Assembly (NCBI GenBank): GCA_900208305.1
Contig: OAPG01000011.1
Coordinates: forward strand, 620,001 to 684,000
DNA: 64,000 nucleotides
Source of the DNA: Melanopsichium pennsylvanicum
Taxonomy: Eukaryota; Basidiomycota; Ustilaginomycetes; Ustilaginales
Direction: 5' to 3'
The notes under the pieces were generated by a model. That model had not been told where the DNA came from and did no database searches. It saw only the letters and a program-made list of their open reading frames with translations. Below are positions 1-7,605 of this stretch, one piece after another. A program made the position numbers and the translations under genes. Positions within the stretch are counted from its first letter, which is position 1; each line of letters begins with the position of its first letter.

Positions 1-2
1 GG

Positions 3-137
3 CGACAAGGCCAGGTGGAAAACTTGGTCCAGTGGAAAGGGTATCCCGAGGAAGCAGCTTCATGGGAACCAGCAGAGGCGGTCAACGCCCCCCAACTCAT
101 CCAGGAGTATGAGCGATTGGAGGGGGGGACGGCGTAG
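3..137 (+). CDS. Gypsy polyprotein, C-terminal chromodomain fragment (element A)
   Basis: This is a partial reading frame, open from the window edge to the TAG at 135-137. It encodes the second half of a chromodomain: a V-Q-W-K-G-Y-P core, then E-E-A-A-S-W-E-P, then an acidic helix ending L-I-Q-E-Y-E. The same module ends the pol frame of element B at 4911, which supports the frame. Chromodomains at the end of integrase mark the chromovirus branch of Ty3/gypsy and help direct insertion to modified chromatin (family knowledge). The remainder of the polyprotein is upstream of the window. Confidence 0.8.
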   Translation, partial: RQGQVENLVQWKGYPEEAASWEPAEAVNAPQLIQEYERLEGGTA

Positions 138-593
138 AAGTACCATAAAACTGCCCCGGATTGCCTTGGGACAAAGCATCGCGAAAGCTAGGTTTGAATC
201 TCAGACCCGGTAAAACGCGCTGTTTTATCCGAATTCAGTTGAAATCCGATAAAACAACCCTCTGCAGCCGATCTCAGTTGAAACCCACTTAAAGTGGTAA
301 TTCTATCGGATCTCATACACCGGGGCTGAAAGTGGAAGGCGACGGTTGGCGACGTCACAGGCTTTTCAACACAAACATGGTAAGAAGGAACAAGACATTG
401 CAATTACAACATGATACAGGCGAGTCTGTTGCATTAAGATTGCACAGGAGGATCGTGGTGATATAGGAATAGATGATGAAGACCATTGCAAAAGAAGAGT
501 TGTACACCGAGGATAAGGGCTGGTAGGAGCTAAGTTCTCTGCGCCGCCGGACTTCATTACCTCGCAGGAGCTCGGTTCTTGGAAGGGGGGTAG
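138..593 (+). other. Element A spacer between pol and 3' LTR
   Basis: No convincing gene. It contains hairpin-forming repeats near 208-231 (TAAAAC pairing with GTTTTA) and 285-293, and ends in a purine run (581-590) plus TAG, the polypurine tract used to prime plus-strand DNA. Confidence 0.6.
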
Positions 594-771
594 TGTTACC
601 GGAGGTGGATTTCAAACCCGGTGAAACACTGTGTTCTATCGGGTTTCAGGTTGACATCCGCTAGAACACGTGGTTTCACCCAATATCAGTGCAACGCCCT
701 CTGACAGCCTCCGTCTGGTACAGGAGGCCTGATGGAAGGGTGCAACATGATGTAGGACCGTCCGCTGTGTG

Positions 772-981
772 TGTCATGGTTGCTGACAGCCAGCACTGGT
801 TAGCACGGGGCCCAAGCTCAAGGGCGACATGGTTGCTGGCAGCTGGTATTGTTTAACACGGGGCCCAAGCTCGTGGTTGTCATAGTTGAGGGCAGTCGGC
901 ATTGTTTAACACAGGGCCCAAGCTCGTGGTTGTCATAGTTGATGACAGTCGGCATTGACTAGCACGGGGCCCAAGCTCGCG
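772..981 (+). repeat. 53-bp tandem repeat, four copies, in U3 of LTR A
   Basis: The core CACGGGGCCCAAGCTC recurs at 804, 857, 910 (one mismatch) and 963, an exact 53-bp period. A partial unit precedes the first core. The array ends about 85 bp before the TATA box, where enhancer repeats of LTRs usually lie. The core also occurs once in LTR B near 6993. Confidence 0.85.
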
Positions 982-1065
982 GACACGTCGAAACTCTGGT
1001 GGCCATTGATACTCTGGTGTACCAGGGTCATAGCGGACAAAGGGGAGCCCCTGGAGGGCCATAGG

Positions 1066-1072
1066 TATATAA
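1066..1072 (+). promoter_or_regulatory. TATA box of LTR A
   Basis: TATATAA lies downstream of the tandem repeat array and upstream of the block shared with LTR B. This fits a U3/R boundary promoter. Confidence 0.6.
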
Positions 1073-1653
1073 GAACACAGTCTTTACAGTCGTGGAGGAG
1101 CGGGACTCATCCACTCTACTTTATATTAACCCAGTCTTTACTTTACAAGTCGTTATCAGTTACTCAGTATATAGTTCTCGTCAGCAGCTGCAATCATACG
1201 GTATTGCAGCTATCCAGTGTCTGTGTTCTCCTCAGTATAAGGAGACAAGCTTCATCGACGATTGTCAGCACCATCACTGACACTACAGCACCTCAACTGT
1301 AGGCGGAACCTCAACCGCGGTCACGGAACCTCCACCGTAGCCAATTCATTATCACGACAGCTTCAAGACCATCCGAAGCAGTCCCTGACGGTGACCAACA
1401 CTTGCATCAAGAGCACTCGTGCATCGTGAAGGTCTTACAACACACAGACGAGCCGCATTACCTCTGAACGGAGTGTTCACAGTGGTCAGTCAGCTCAAGA
1501 GTCGCGCAGCAGGTCTCATAGCGAAACACGATAGAACCGGCCTGCTTATCAGGTCTCAATCTCAAACACGCTAAAACAGACGGTTTCAGCGGATCTCGGT
1601 GCGAAGCTTGAGTTTGGCACAACGCCCCCTGACACCGATCTGCCGAATCTTGA

Positions 1654-4600
1654 GCAAACTTAGTAGTACATGGCTACGAGTTTGTCGACGCCAACGAGCT
1701 CGTTCAGGCGGCACTACGGGATGGCCCCATAGGGGTCATGCTAATCAGCGCTCCTCCAACGTCGCTCCCGTCGTTTGGCTTTGTCCCCACGGGAGGCGAC
1801 AAAGGCATAGAGATGGAAACGACACTAGAAGAGCCTCCCACTGCCGTCGAAATCCCAGCCCCGTACTACCCCCTCAAGGATGTATTCGACGAGGTCGAAG
1901 CGGACAAGCTTCCCCCTCACACGAAGCACGACTTGCACATCGAGCTACTACCCAGTTCGACGCCACCTCAAGGTCCGCTATATCTCAAGGGACCTAAGGA
2001 GATGGCCGAGCTGAGGAAGTACCTCGAAGAGAATCTCGAGAAGGGATTCATTCGGCCCTCAAAGAGCCCGGCGCGATCCCCCGTCCTCTTCGTGCCTAAG
2101 AAGGACGGCGGCCTGCGACTCTGCGTAGACTACCGCGGTCTCAACGAGGTCATGGTTAAGAACCGAGCACCACTGCCCTTAATCGAGGAGCAGCTGTTCC
2201 TCCTACAAAAAGCGAAGATCTATACCAAGCTGGATCTAAAGGCAGCTTACAACTTGGTTAGGATCGCCGACGGGGACAAATGGAAAACCGCGTTTGGAAC
2301 TCAACTCGGACTGTATGAGTATCTGGTCATGCCATTCGGATTGGCAAATGCGCCCGCGCACTTCCAATCGCTCATCAACACCATCTACCGCGACATCATT
2401 GGCGTATACGTGGTAGTATACCTTGACGACTTCCTGATCTTCAGCAACAACGAGAAGGAACACATCGAGCACGTCAGGACGGTGCTCAGTAGGCTCAAGG
2501 TATGGCGGTTATTCGCCAAACTCTCGAAGTGCGTGTTCCATACCGATACTGTTGAGTTCCTCGGCTACATCATCAAGCCGTCAGGTATCGAGATGGACCC
2601 CGACAAGATCAGGACTATCAAGGAATGGCCGATGCCGGAGTCTATACACAACATCCAACGCTTCCTCGGGTTCGCCAACTTCTATTGCAGATTCATCTCT
2701 CACTTTGCACGTATAGCGAGACCGCTCACTTCCCTCGTTAAGCCCACAGAGCGATTCAAGAAGTTCGACCTCCCTGACGACGCTCGCACTGCTTTCCACA
2801 AGCTGGTGGAAATGTTCACCACCGCTGGGGTTCTCAAACACTTCGACTACCATCGTCCTACCCGGTTGGAAACGGACGCAAGCGACTTCGCGCTCGCTGG
2901 AGTACTCAAACAAGAACACGACGGACGATGGCACCCAATAGCATTCTACTTGCGCAAGATGGCATCGGCAGAGAAGAACTACGAGATCCATGACAAGGAA
3001 CTCCTCGCTGTTGTCGTCTGTCTCAACCACTGGCGGCACATGCTTGCAGGACTACCTAGTCAGCTCATTATTCTCACTGATCACGAGGCGCTCAAATACT
3101 TCAAGTCTCAGCGGAAGATCACAGGTCGGCAGGCTCGATGGTCAGTGTTACTCGCTGACTTCGACTTCGTACTCCAATACAGACCGGGAGATAAAGCGGG
3201 AGAGCCAGATGCGTTGACACGACAAAGTGATATGCAGCCGACCGCAGAAGAAGACCTACACAACGTCCGACAGCTGTTACCGGCACGAGTATTTGCCGAG
3301 GATTTCGAAAACCGCCGAGTGGACTCAACTCGGCGGATTTCACCGAAATTTGCCAAGAAAGAGCTACTCGCCGAATCTCAAATAAATATGCTAAAGCCAA
3401 CGATGTCCGATATTGCGGAGGGAGGGCTGGTCCAACTCGTAAAGACTTTCCAGCCGCTCGATGCCAAGCTCGCAGAGCTTCATCAGAAGCAACCTTTCGA
3501 AGTTAGACATGGCCTGTGGTATCGCGACGGTCGGCTAGTGGTGCCGCGAGTCACATTACCAGGTAAGAAAGGTCAACGCAACACTCGGAGTGCCGCCAAA
3601 GCAAAAGATCGCTCGCTCTCGGTGGAGCACCTGAGGTACATGGTAATGTCCCAATGCCACAACGGCGCTACCGCTGGCCATGCTGGTCGAGACGCCACCC
3701 TCGAGCTCACAAGGCGGCATTATTGGTGGCCGAATATGGCGGCATGGGTTGCTGACTATGTAGCAAGCTGCCCAGTGTGCGCTCGATATAAAGCACCGCA
3801 ACACCGACCATATGGCCTTTTGCAGCCGCTGTCGACGCCGTCAAGACCCTGGAATTCCATCTCGATGGATTTCATTGAAGGGTTACCTAAATCGGAGGGG
3901 TATGACTCGATCTTCGTAGTGGTCGACCGGTTGACCAAATATGCCATCTTAACCCCGACGTACAAGACAATAACGTCGGAGCAGACGGCAAAGATGCTCA
4001 AAGACCAAGTTATGTCCCGTTTTGGGGTACCGGAGCACATTGTCTCAGACCGCGGCCGACAATTCGTCTCGGCGGCATGGAAAGAGTTCACCGACAAGCT
4101 GGTCATCCACCACTCGCTCAGCACAGCCTACCACCCACAGACGGACGGGCAAACGGAACGAGTCAATCAAGTTGTCGAGCAGTACCTCCGTATGTACTGC
4201 AACTACGAGCAGGACAACTGGGTAACCTGGCTGCCGATGGCCGAGTTCGTTTACAACAACACGGTCCACAGCAGCATAGGAGTCTCGCCTTTCTTTGCTT
4301 GCTACGGGTGGAATCCAAAATCACACCCCGATCTCCCAGAACAAGTCGGTGTGCTCGACCCCAAGAGAAAAGAGTTTGCCACCCAAAGAAAAGAATTTAC
4401 GGAGTATCTACAGGAGCAAATCAGGTACGCTCAAAGCCGAACCGTTGAGCAATATAACCGCAAACGGAAGGACATCGAGTTCAAAGTTGGAGACATGGTC
4501 TACGTCAACCAAAAGAACTGGAAGACAGCTCGACCCAGTCCCAAACTCGACACAAGGTTAGCAGGCCCGTTCCCCATCCTCGAACGAATCGGCAGAAGGG

Positions 4601-4911
4601 CATACCGGCTCCAACTCCCAGCAAGTTTGCGCGTACACGACGTTTTCCATATCTCAATGCTCGAGCCTCAAAGGGCGAGCTCACTCCCACAGCGCTCCAC
4701 ACTCAAAGTCACGCCGCCCCTACCGGACGACACTCTAGAATTCGAGGTAGAGGCTATTGTGGGAAAGCGAAAACAGGGTAGCCAAGTGCAGTACAAAGTC
4801 CAATGGAGGGGCTACCCCGAGGAGGCAGCCTCGTGGGAACCGACAGACTGTCTCAACTGCCCAGACCTCATCCGGGAGTATGAGGAATCGGCGGGGGGAC
4901 GGAGACACTAA
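1654..4911 (+). CDS. Gypsy pol polyprotein (RT-RNaseH-integrase-chromodomain), 5'-truncated
   Basis: The frame is open from just after a TGA at 1651-1653; the first ATG is at 1738, giving 1057 residues. Family motifs appear in order, numbered from that ATG. Reverse transcriptase carries the YLDD catalytic box around residue 227. RNase H has a T-D-A-S-D start near 380. The integrase HHCC zinc finger (H...H...C-P-V-C) lies around 640-680. The integrase core contains M-D-F-I-E, a V-S-D-R-G-R-Q-F box and the Y-H-P-Q-T-D-G-Q-T-E-R box. A chromodomain closes the protein. Gag and the aspartic protease are missing. There is no internal stop across about 3.2 kb, so decay is slight. A perfect 9-bp inverted repeat sits in the RNaseH-integrase linker (3312-3336). 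The product would copy and integrate the element if gag were supplied; by itself this fragment is probably not autonomous. Confidence 0.9.
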   Translation, partial: ANLVVHGYEFVDANELVQAALRDGPIGVMLISAPPTSLPSFGFVPTGGDKGIEMETTLEEPPTAVEIPAPYYPLKDVFDEVEADKLPPHTKHDLHIELLPSSTPPQGPLYLKGPKEMAELRKYLEENLEKGFIRPSKSPARSPVLFVPKKDGGLRLCVDYRGLNEVMVKNRAPLPLIEEQLFLLQKAKIYTKLDLKAAYNLVRIADGDKWKTAFGTQLGLYEYLVMPFGLANAPAHFQSLINTIYRDIIGVYVVVYLDDFLIFSNNEKEHIEHVRTVLSRLKVWRLFAKLSKCVFHTDTVEFLGYIIKPSGIEMDPDKIRTIKEWPMPESIHNIQRFLGFANFYCRFISHFARIARPLTSLVKPTERFKKFDLPDDARTAFHKLVEMFTTAGVLKHFDYHRPTRLETDASDFALAGVLKQEHDGRWHPIAFYLRKMASAEKNYEIHDKELLAVVVCLNHWRHMLAGLPSQLIILTDHEALKYFKSQRKITGRQARWSVLLADFDFVLQYRPGDKAGEPDALTRQSDMQPTAEEDLHNVRQLLPARVFAEDFENRRVDSTRRISPKFAKKELLAESQINMLKPTMSDIAEGGLVQLVKTFQPLDAKLAELHQKQPFEVRHGLWYRDGRLVVPRVTLPGKKGQRNTRSAAKAKDRSLSVEHLRYMVMSQCHNGATAGHAGRDATLELTRRHYWWPNMAAWVADYVASCPVCARYKAPQHRPYGLLQPLSTPSRPWNSISMDFIEGLPKSEGYDSIFVVVDRLTKYAILTPTYKTITSEQTAKMLKDQVMSRFGVPEHIVSDRGRQFVSAAWKEFTDKLVIHHSLSTAYHPQTDGQTERVNQVVEQYLRMYCNYEQDNWVTWLPMAEFVYNNTVHSSIGVSPFFACYGWNPKSHPDLPEQVGVLDPKRKEFATQRKEFTEYLQEQIRYAQSRTVEQYNRKRKDIEFKVGDMVYVNQKNWKTARPSPKLDTRLAGPFPILERIGRRAYRLQLPASLRVHDVFHISMLEPQRASSLPQRSTLKVTPPLPDDTLEFEVEAIVGKRKQGSQVQYKVQWRGYPEEAASWEPTDCLNCPDLIREYEESAGGRRH
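3312..3336. repeat. Perfect hairpin inside element B pol
   Basis: CCGCCGAGT and ACTCGGCGG form a 9-bp perfect stem around a 7-nt loop. Its arms resemble the hairpin at 6806-6828 in LTR B (same 7-nt loop length, shared GGCGAGT/ACTCGCC-like arms), so the repeat family extends into the coding region. Confidence 0.8.
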
Positions 4912-5635
4912 GCTGAAGAGGATCTTGCGAGCCGCGATGCATGCCATCACAGGAGAGTAAGATGGTGAGAAGCTCGACAAGGACGAAGCTCGACAAGGAC
5001 AATGTCGAGCGGCGAAGGTAGAAGGTTGCAGGAATCGAGATCCGGACAATGACCCCGACTCAGGGAATTTCCACGAAATCCGCCGAGTACTGCAGAATTC
5101 AACGGATCTCAGAAAAAATCAAAAAAAAAATCGCGGGGGAACGAGAACCTAAAAGTCACGAAATTCGCCGAGGAATGCATGATCCAAAGGATCTCAGGCC
5201 TTAACGGGCGATGCGAGTCGACAAGTATATTTCTCAGAGTCGTCGCACCTGTTGCACACCGAAAGTCACACAATCAAGCTCACACTAGGTTCAATGGGTA
5301 GCGAGGCACTGCCATTGCAACAAGTCGACACAGCCAGCGGGCACAGACTACTCCGCCGACTCGGGGGCTGACGAAGGCCCAGGCACCGAAGAAGGCTCGA
5401 GAGCCTCGAATGGCGAGCGCATAGACCGCACTTGCCGCTGACGATCGAAGTACTCCTCGATCATCGTCAGCACCGGGACTCGCCGACTACGAGGCGAGGC
5501 AGACCAAATGATGCGCATTGCATACGCCCAGTGGGGGTCCGCCACACCATCCGAGTCACGGTCGATCCCACGTACCTCTCCCAATCCTCGACCTCCCGCT
5601 CCCGTGACGTGAGCTCGCTCGACGCCACGCTCGCC
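4912..5635 (+). other. Element B post-pol spacer, gene-poor part
   Basis: No sense-strand gene is seen. Two degraded copies of the ATCCG...CGGAT hairpin motif occur near 5078-5109 and 5161-5197. On the minus strand, an open stretch at about 5348-5486 could be a further exon of the antisense gene: a GTACGT donor with its G at 5575 and a GTAG acceptor ending at 5487 would join it in frame to a segment around 5576-5650. Confidence 0.5.
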
Positions 5636-6492
5636 TCAATGCAGATGGCTAGGAGGGGCGTCGCCAGCGTATACCATCGTTGGCAACGCCCTCTCGGTTC
5701 GCACGCACTTCTTGTGGCCGCCCAGATGGCAATGCACACAAGCGCGCGGAGTTCGGCCCTTGCCACCGGCAGAAAGCACGTCAGCGAAGGCCGACGGGAA
5801 ACAACTGGGACAAAAAAAAAAAGGGAGAACCAGAGTCAGCAGCGAGTATCGAACGTAGAAAAGGGCAGTAGTACTTACGGTACACCAAGCTTGGCGCAGC
5901 GGGCGCATTGCCAGCTCGGCCAAGGCATGCAGCCCTCGGTCAGCCAAAGGAGGACCAGCCGATGGAGGCGACCAGCCGTCACAGAACCCTCCGATACCAC
6001 CCAAGCAGGGGGCCAGGCCCCGCACGCCACGAACACCAGCAACACCGGAGCGATAAGCGACTCCGCCCACAGCGCAATCTCGAGGTAGTTGGGCACATGA
6101 TGCCCAACGAGCGGAGCGACAGGGTCCTCCCCGACCTCGCTGATCCTCCCTACAACCGACTCCTCCACCTCCATCGCCTCCAGCCGCTCTTCCTCCTCCT
6201 CCGCGGCATCGTTTCCCAAAAACAGCGGTTCCAGTGGCCGCGGCGTCGACCGCAACGCGACGAGCTGCTCGGCAGCAACAATCTTGAGGGGCTGTTCGCC
6301 AGCAGCAGGGGACGACGGAGCTGTGGCCTCGAGGCCGACAGCCGAAGGTGTTGCCACTGCCCGAGTGGCAGGGTTGCGTTCGCGAAGCCTGACGCTACGG
6401 CGCACAGGCTCTTCTGCCCTGAGGGCAGGCATTTGTGTTGACGCTGGTCGCGATGACGCAGCGGAAGTGGCGGTATGTGAAGGGGTTGACAT
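5636..6492 (-). CDS. Antisense spliced gene with zinc-cluster-like cysteine motif inside element B
   Basis: Proposed minus-strand gene join: exon 1 6492-5879, a 74-bp intron 5878-5805, exon 2 5804-5636, giving 260 residues. The intron has a GTAAGT donor, CTGAC branch-like sequence, a T-run and a CAG acceptor. Without splicing the frame stops immediately (TAA at 5877-5875). Splicing completes a cysteine pattern: exon 1 supplies C-A-R-C and ends in G-V-P, and exon 2 begins with C and later supplies C-V-H-C and G-G-H-K-K-C. The overall spacing is C-x2-C-x6-C-x20-C-x2-C-x7-C, reminiscent of fungal Zn2Cys6 clusters but with a longer middle. The N-terminal half is Ala/Ser/Glu-rich, with a basic R-R-S-V-R-L-R-E-R stretch. 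Coding character seems to continue in another frame below 5700, so a further intron or a frameshift is possible and the C-terminus is uncertain. Gypsy elements with extra antisense frames between pol and the 3' LTR are known in plants; the function here is unknown. Confidence 0.55.
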
Positions 6493-6654
6493 GGTGACGT
6501 ATTGGAGAGCGCTGTTGGTGGAAGAACAAGTTGGGGGGAACATCCGCCGACCCTATTTAAGCCTCAACGGAGCTCGGCTCTTGAAGGGGGGGTAGTGTCA
6601 CGGGAGTGGGTCCCAAGGAAGAGGTCTGCGCAGACCAGAGATGTTGAATCGGCT

Positions 6655-6689
6655 GAGATCCGGTGGGAGAGCATGTCTCGACGGATCTC
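6655..6689. repeat. Nested hairpin in LTR B
   Basis: GAGATCCG (6655-6662) and CGGATCTC (6682-6689) form a perfect 8-bp outer stem. Inside, GAGA and TCTC can pair across a short GCATG loop. The outer arms recur elsewhere in both gypsy elements. Confidence 0.75.
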
Positions 6690-6805
6690 AGGGAGATCTG
6701 GTGGATATTGGTGGGCTCATGGGATTTAAGGTTAGCGCAGGACCGAGAAGTTGAATCGGACGAAATCCGGTGAGAGAGCAGGTCTCCACGGATCTCACGG
6801 AAATT

Positions 6806-6828
6806 CGGCGAGTGGCAGTGACTCGCCG
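6806..6828. repeat. Perfect hairpin in LTR B
   Basis: CGGCGAGT and ACTCGCCG form a perfect 8-bp stem around a 7-nt loop. It is the closest relative of the hairpin inside pol at 3312-3336. Confidence 0.75.
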
Positions 6829-7055
6829 GATATCGAAGGTATCGACGGCAAGGGGAGCATCTGCGATGGCGGCGACCAACGCCACGCCGGAACGACACGT
6901 GGGCCAATCGACGCCCAGGGGGCAATGGAGAGGGAGCACGCGGGCGTGCTCGGAAGCACCCTGCCGAAGGACTAGGGGGCAGTCTTATTGTGCGGGGGCC
7001 CAAGCTCGACGCACGCAGGTCGTACAGTACCGATGGACCTCGCACACGATACATA

Positions 7056-7063
7056 TATATAAA
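7056..7063 (+). promoter_or_regulatory. TATA box of LTR B
   Basis: TATATAAA sits about 60 bp after the conserved GGGGCCCAAGCTCG motif and shortly before the CTCATCCACTCTA block, as in LTR A. Confidence 0.6.
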
Positions 7064-7605
7064 TACTCTGTTCCCCGCTATCGGATGAGCGGAAGCTCAT
7101 CCACTCTATCTTATATCTCAGTCACACATAGTTATCAGTACGTCGTACTTATCATACTCTTCACACGTTGCACATCGCAATACCATTCATTGCGATCCAT
7201 ATAGTCTGTGTCCCCGTCGGTGAACGGAGAACAACATATAGACGTCGTCGACACCCCAATCGACGCTGTAGCACTTCAACTACAGGCGGAACCTCAACCG
7301 CGGGCCTGGCACCACAACCAGTCCCTCATATCCCCACCAGCAACGACGGCTGAGATCTAACCAGCCCCCAGCAGTATCCCGTCGACGTCGTGACACTCGC
7401 GTCGACCGAGTACCCCGTCCGAGCTTGCCGCGTTACCTCTGTACGGAGTGTCACCAGCGGTCAGCCGATATCCGTCAAGAGATCGCCACTCGCGGGATTC
7501 TCTTTGATATCCGTTGAGGCCACGCTTAACCGCCGGAACTCACTGAAATCCGGCGAGTCGCGTTTTCTCACGGGAATTCGGATCTCTGGCACGCGACCGC
7601 TGACA

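Larger units (their letters stand above)
1..1634 (+). mobile_element. Ty3/gypsy chromovirus element A, 3' end only
   Basis: The window opens inside the last codons of a gypsy polyprotein. These are followed by a non-coding spacer, a purine-rich tract at 581-590 and an LTR at 594-1634. The left part lies outside the window, so completeness cannot be judged. The polyprotein tail is close to that of element B (1635-7605) but not identical, so the two belong to related families. The LTR is taken as the 3' LTR of this element because the polypurine tract directly precedes its TGT start. Confidence 0.8.
594..1634 (+). repeat. LTR of gypsy element A
   Basis: The LTR starts TGTTACC directly after the polypurine tract plus TAG and ends CTGACA at 1634, giving 1041 bp with TG...CA termini. 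It holds four copies of a 53-bp tandem repeat, a TATA box at 1066-1072 and a downstream block resembling the same part of the element B LTR (a GGGGCCCAAGCTCG motif, then TATA, then a CTCATCCACTCTA motif). Apart from these blocks it differs clearly from LTR B, so the two are not a pair from one insertion. Confidence 0.75.
1635..7605 (+). mobile_element. Ty3/gypsy chromovirus element B (gag end missing here)
   Basis: It consists of an open pol frame, a long spacer with an antisense gene, a polypurine tract at 6583-6592 and a 3' LTR at 6596-7605. Gag, protease, primer-binding site and its own 5' LTR are absent between the end of LTR A (1634) and the start of the open frame (1654). Either element A inserted into element B, so that the missing part lies left of the window, or B is 5'-truncated. 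Confidence 0.8.
6596..7605 (+). repeat. 3' LTR of gypsy element B
   Basis: Starts TGTCACG after the polypurine tract (6583-6592) plus TAG and ends CTGACA, 1010 bp. It contains a 14-bp perfect palindrome at 6623-6636, hairpins at 6655-6689 and 6806-6828, a TATA box at 7056-7063 and a degraded hairpin near 7544-7586. Confidence 0.75.
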
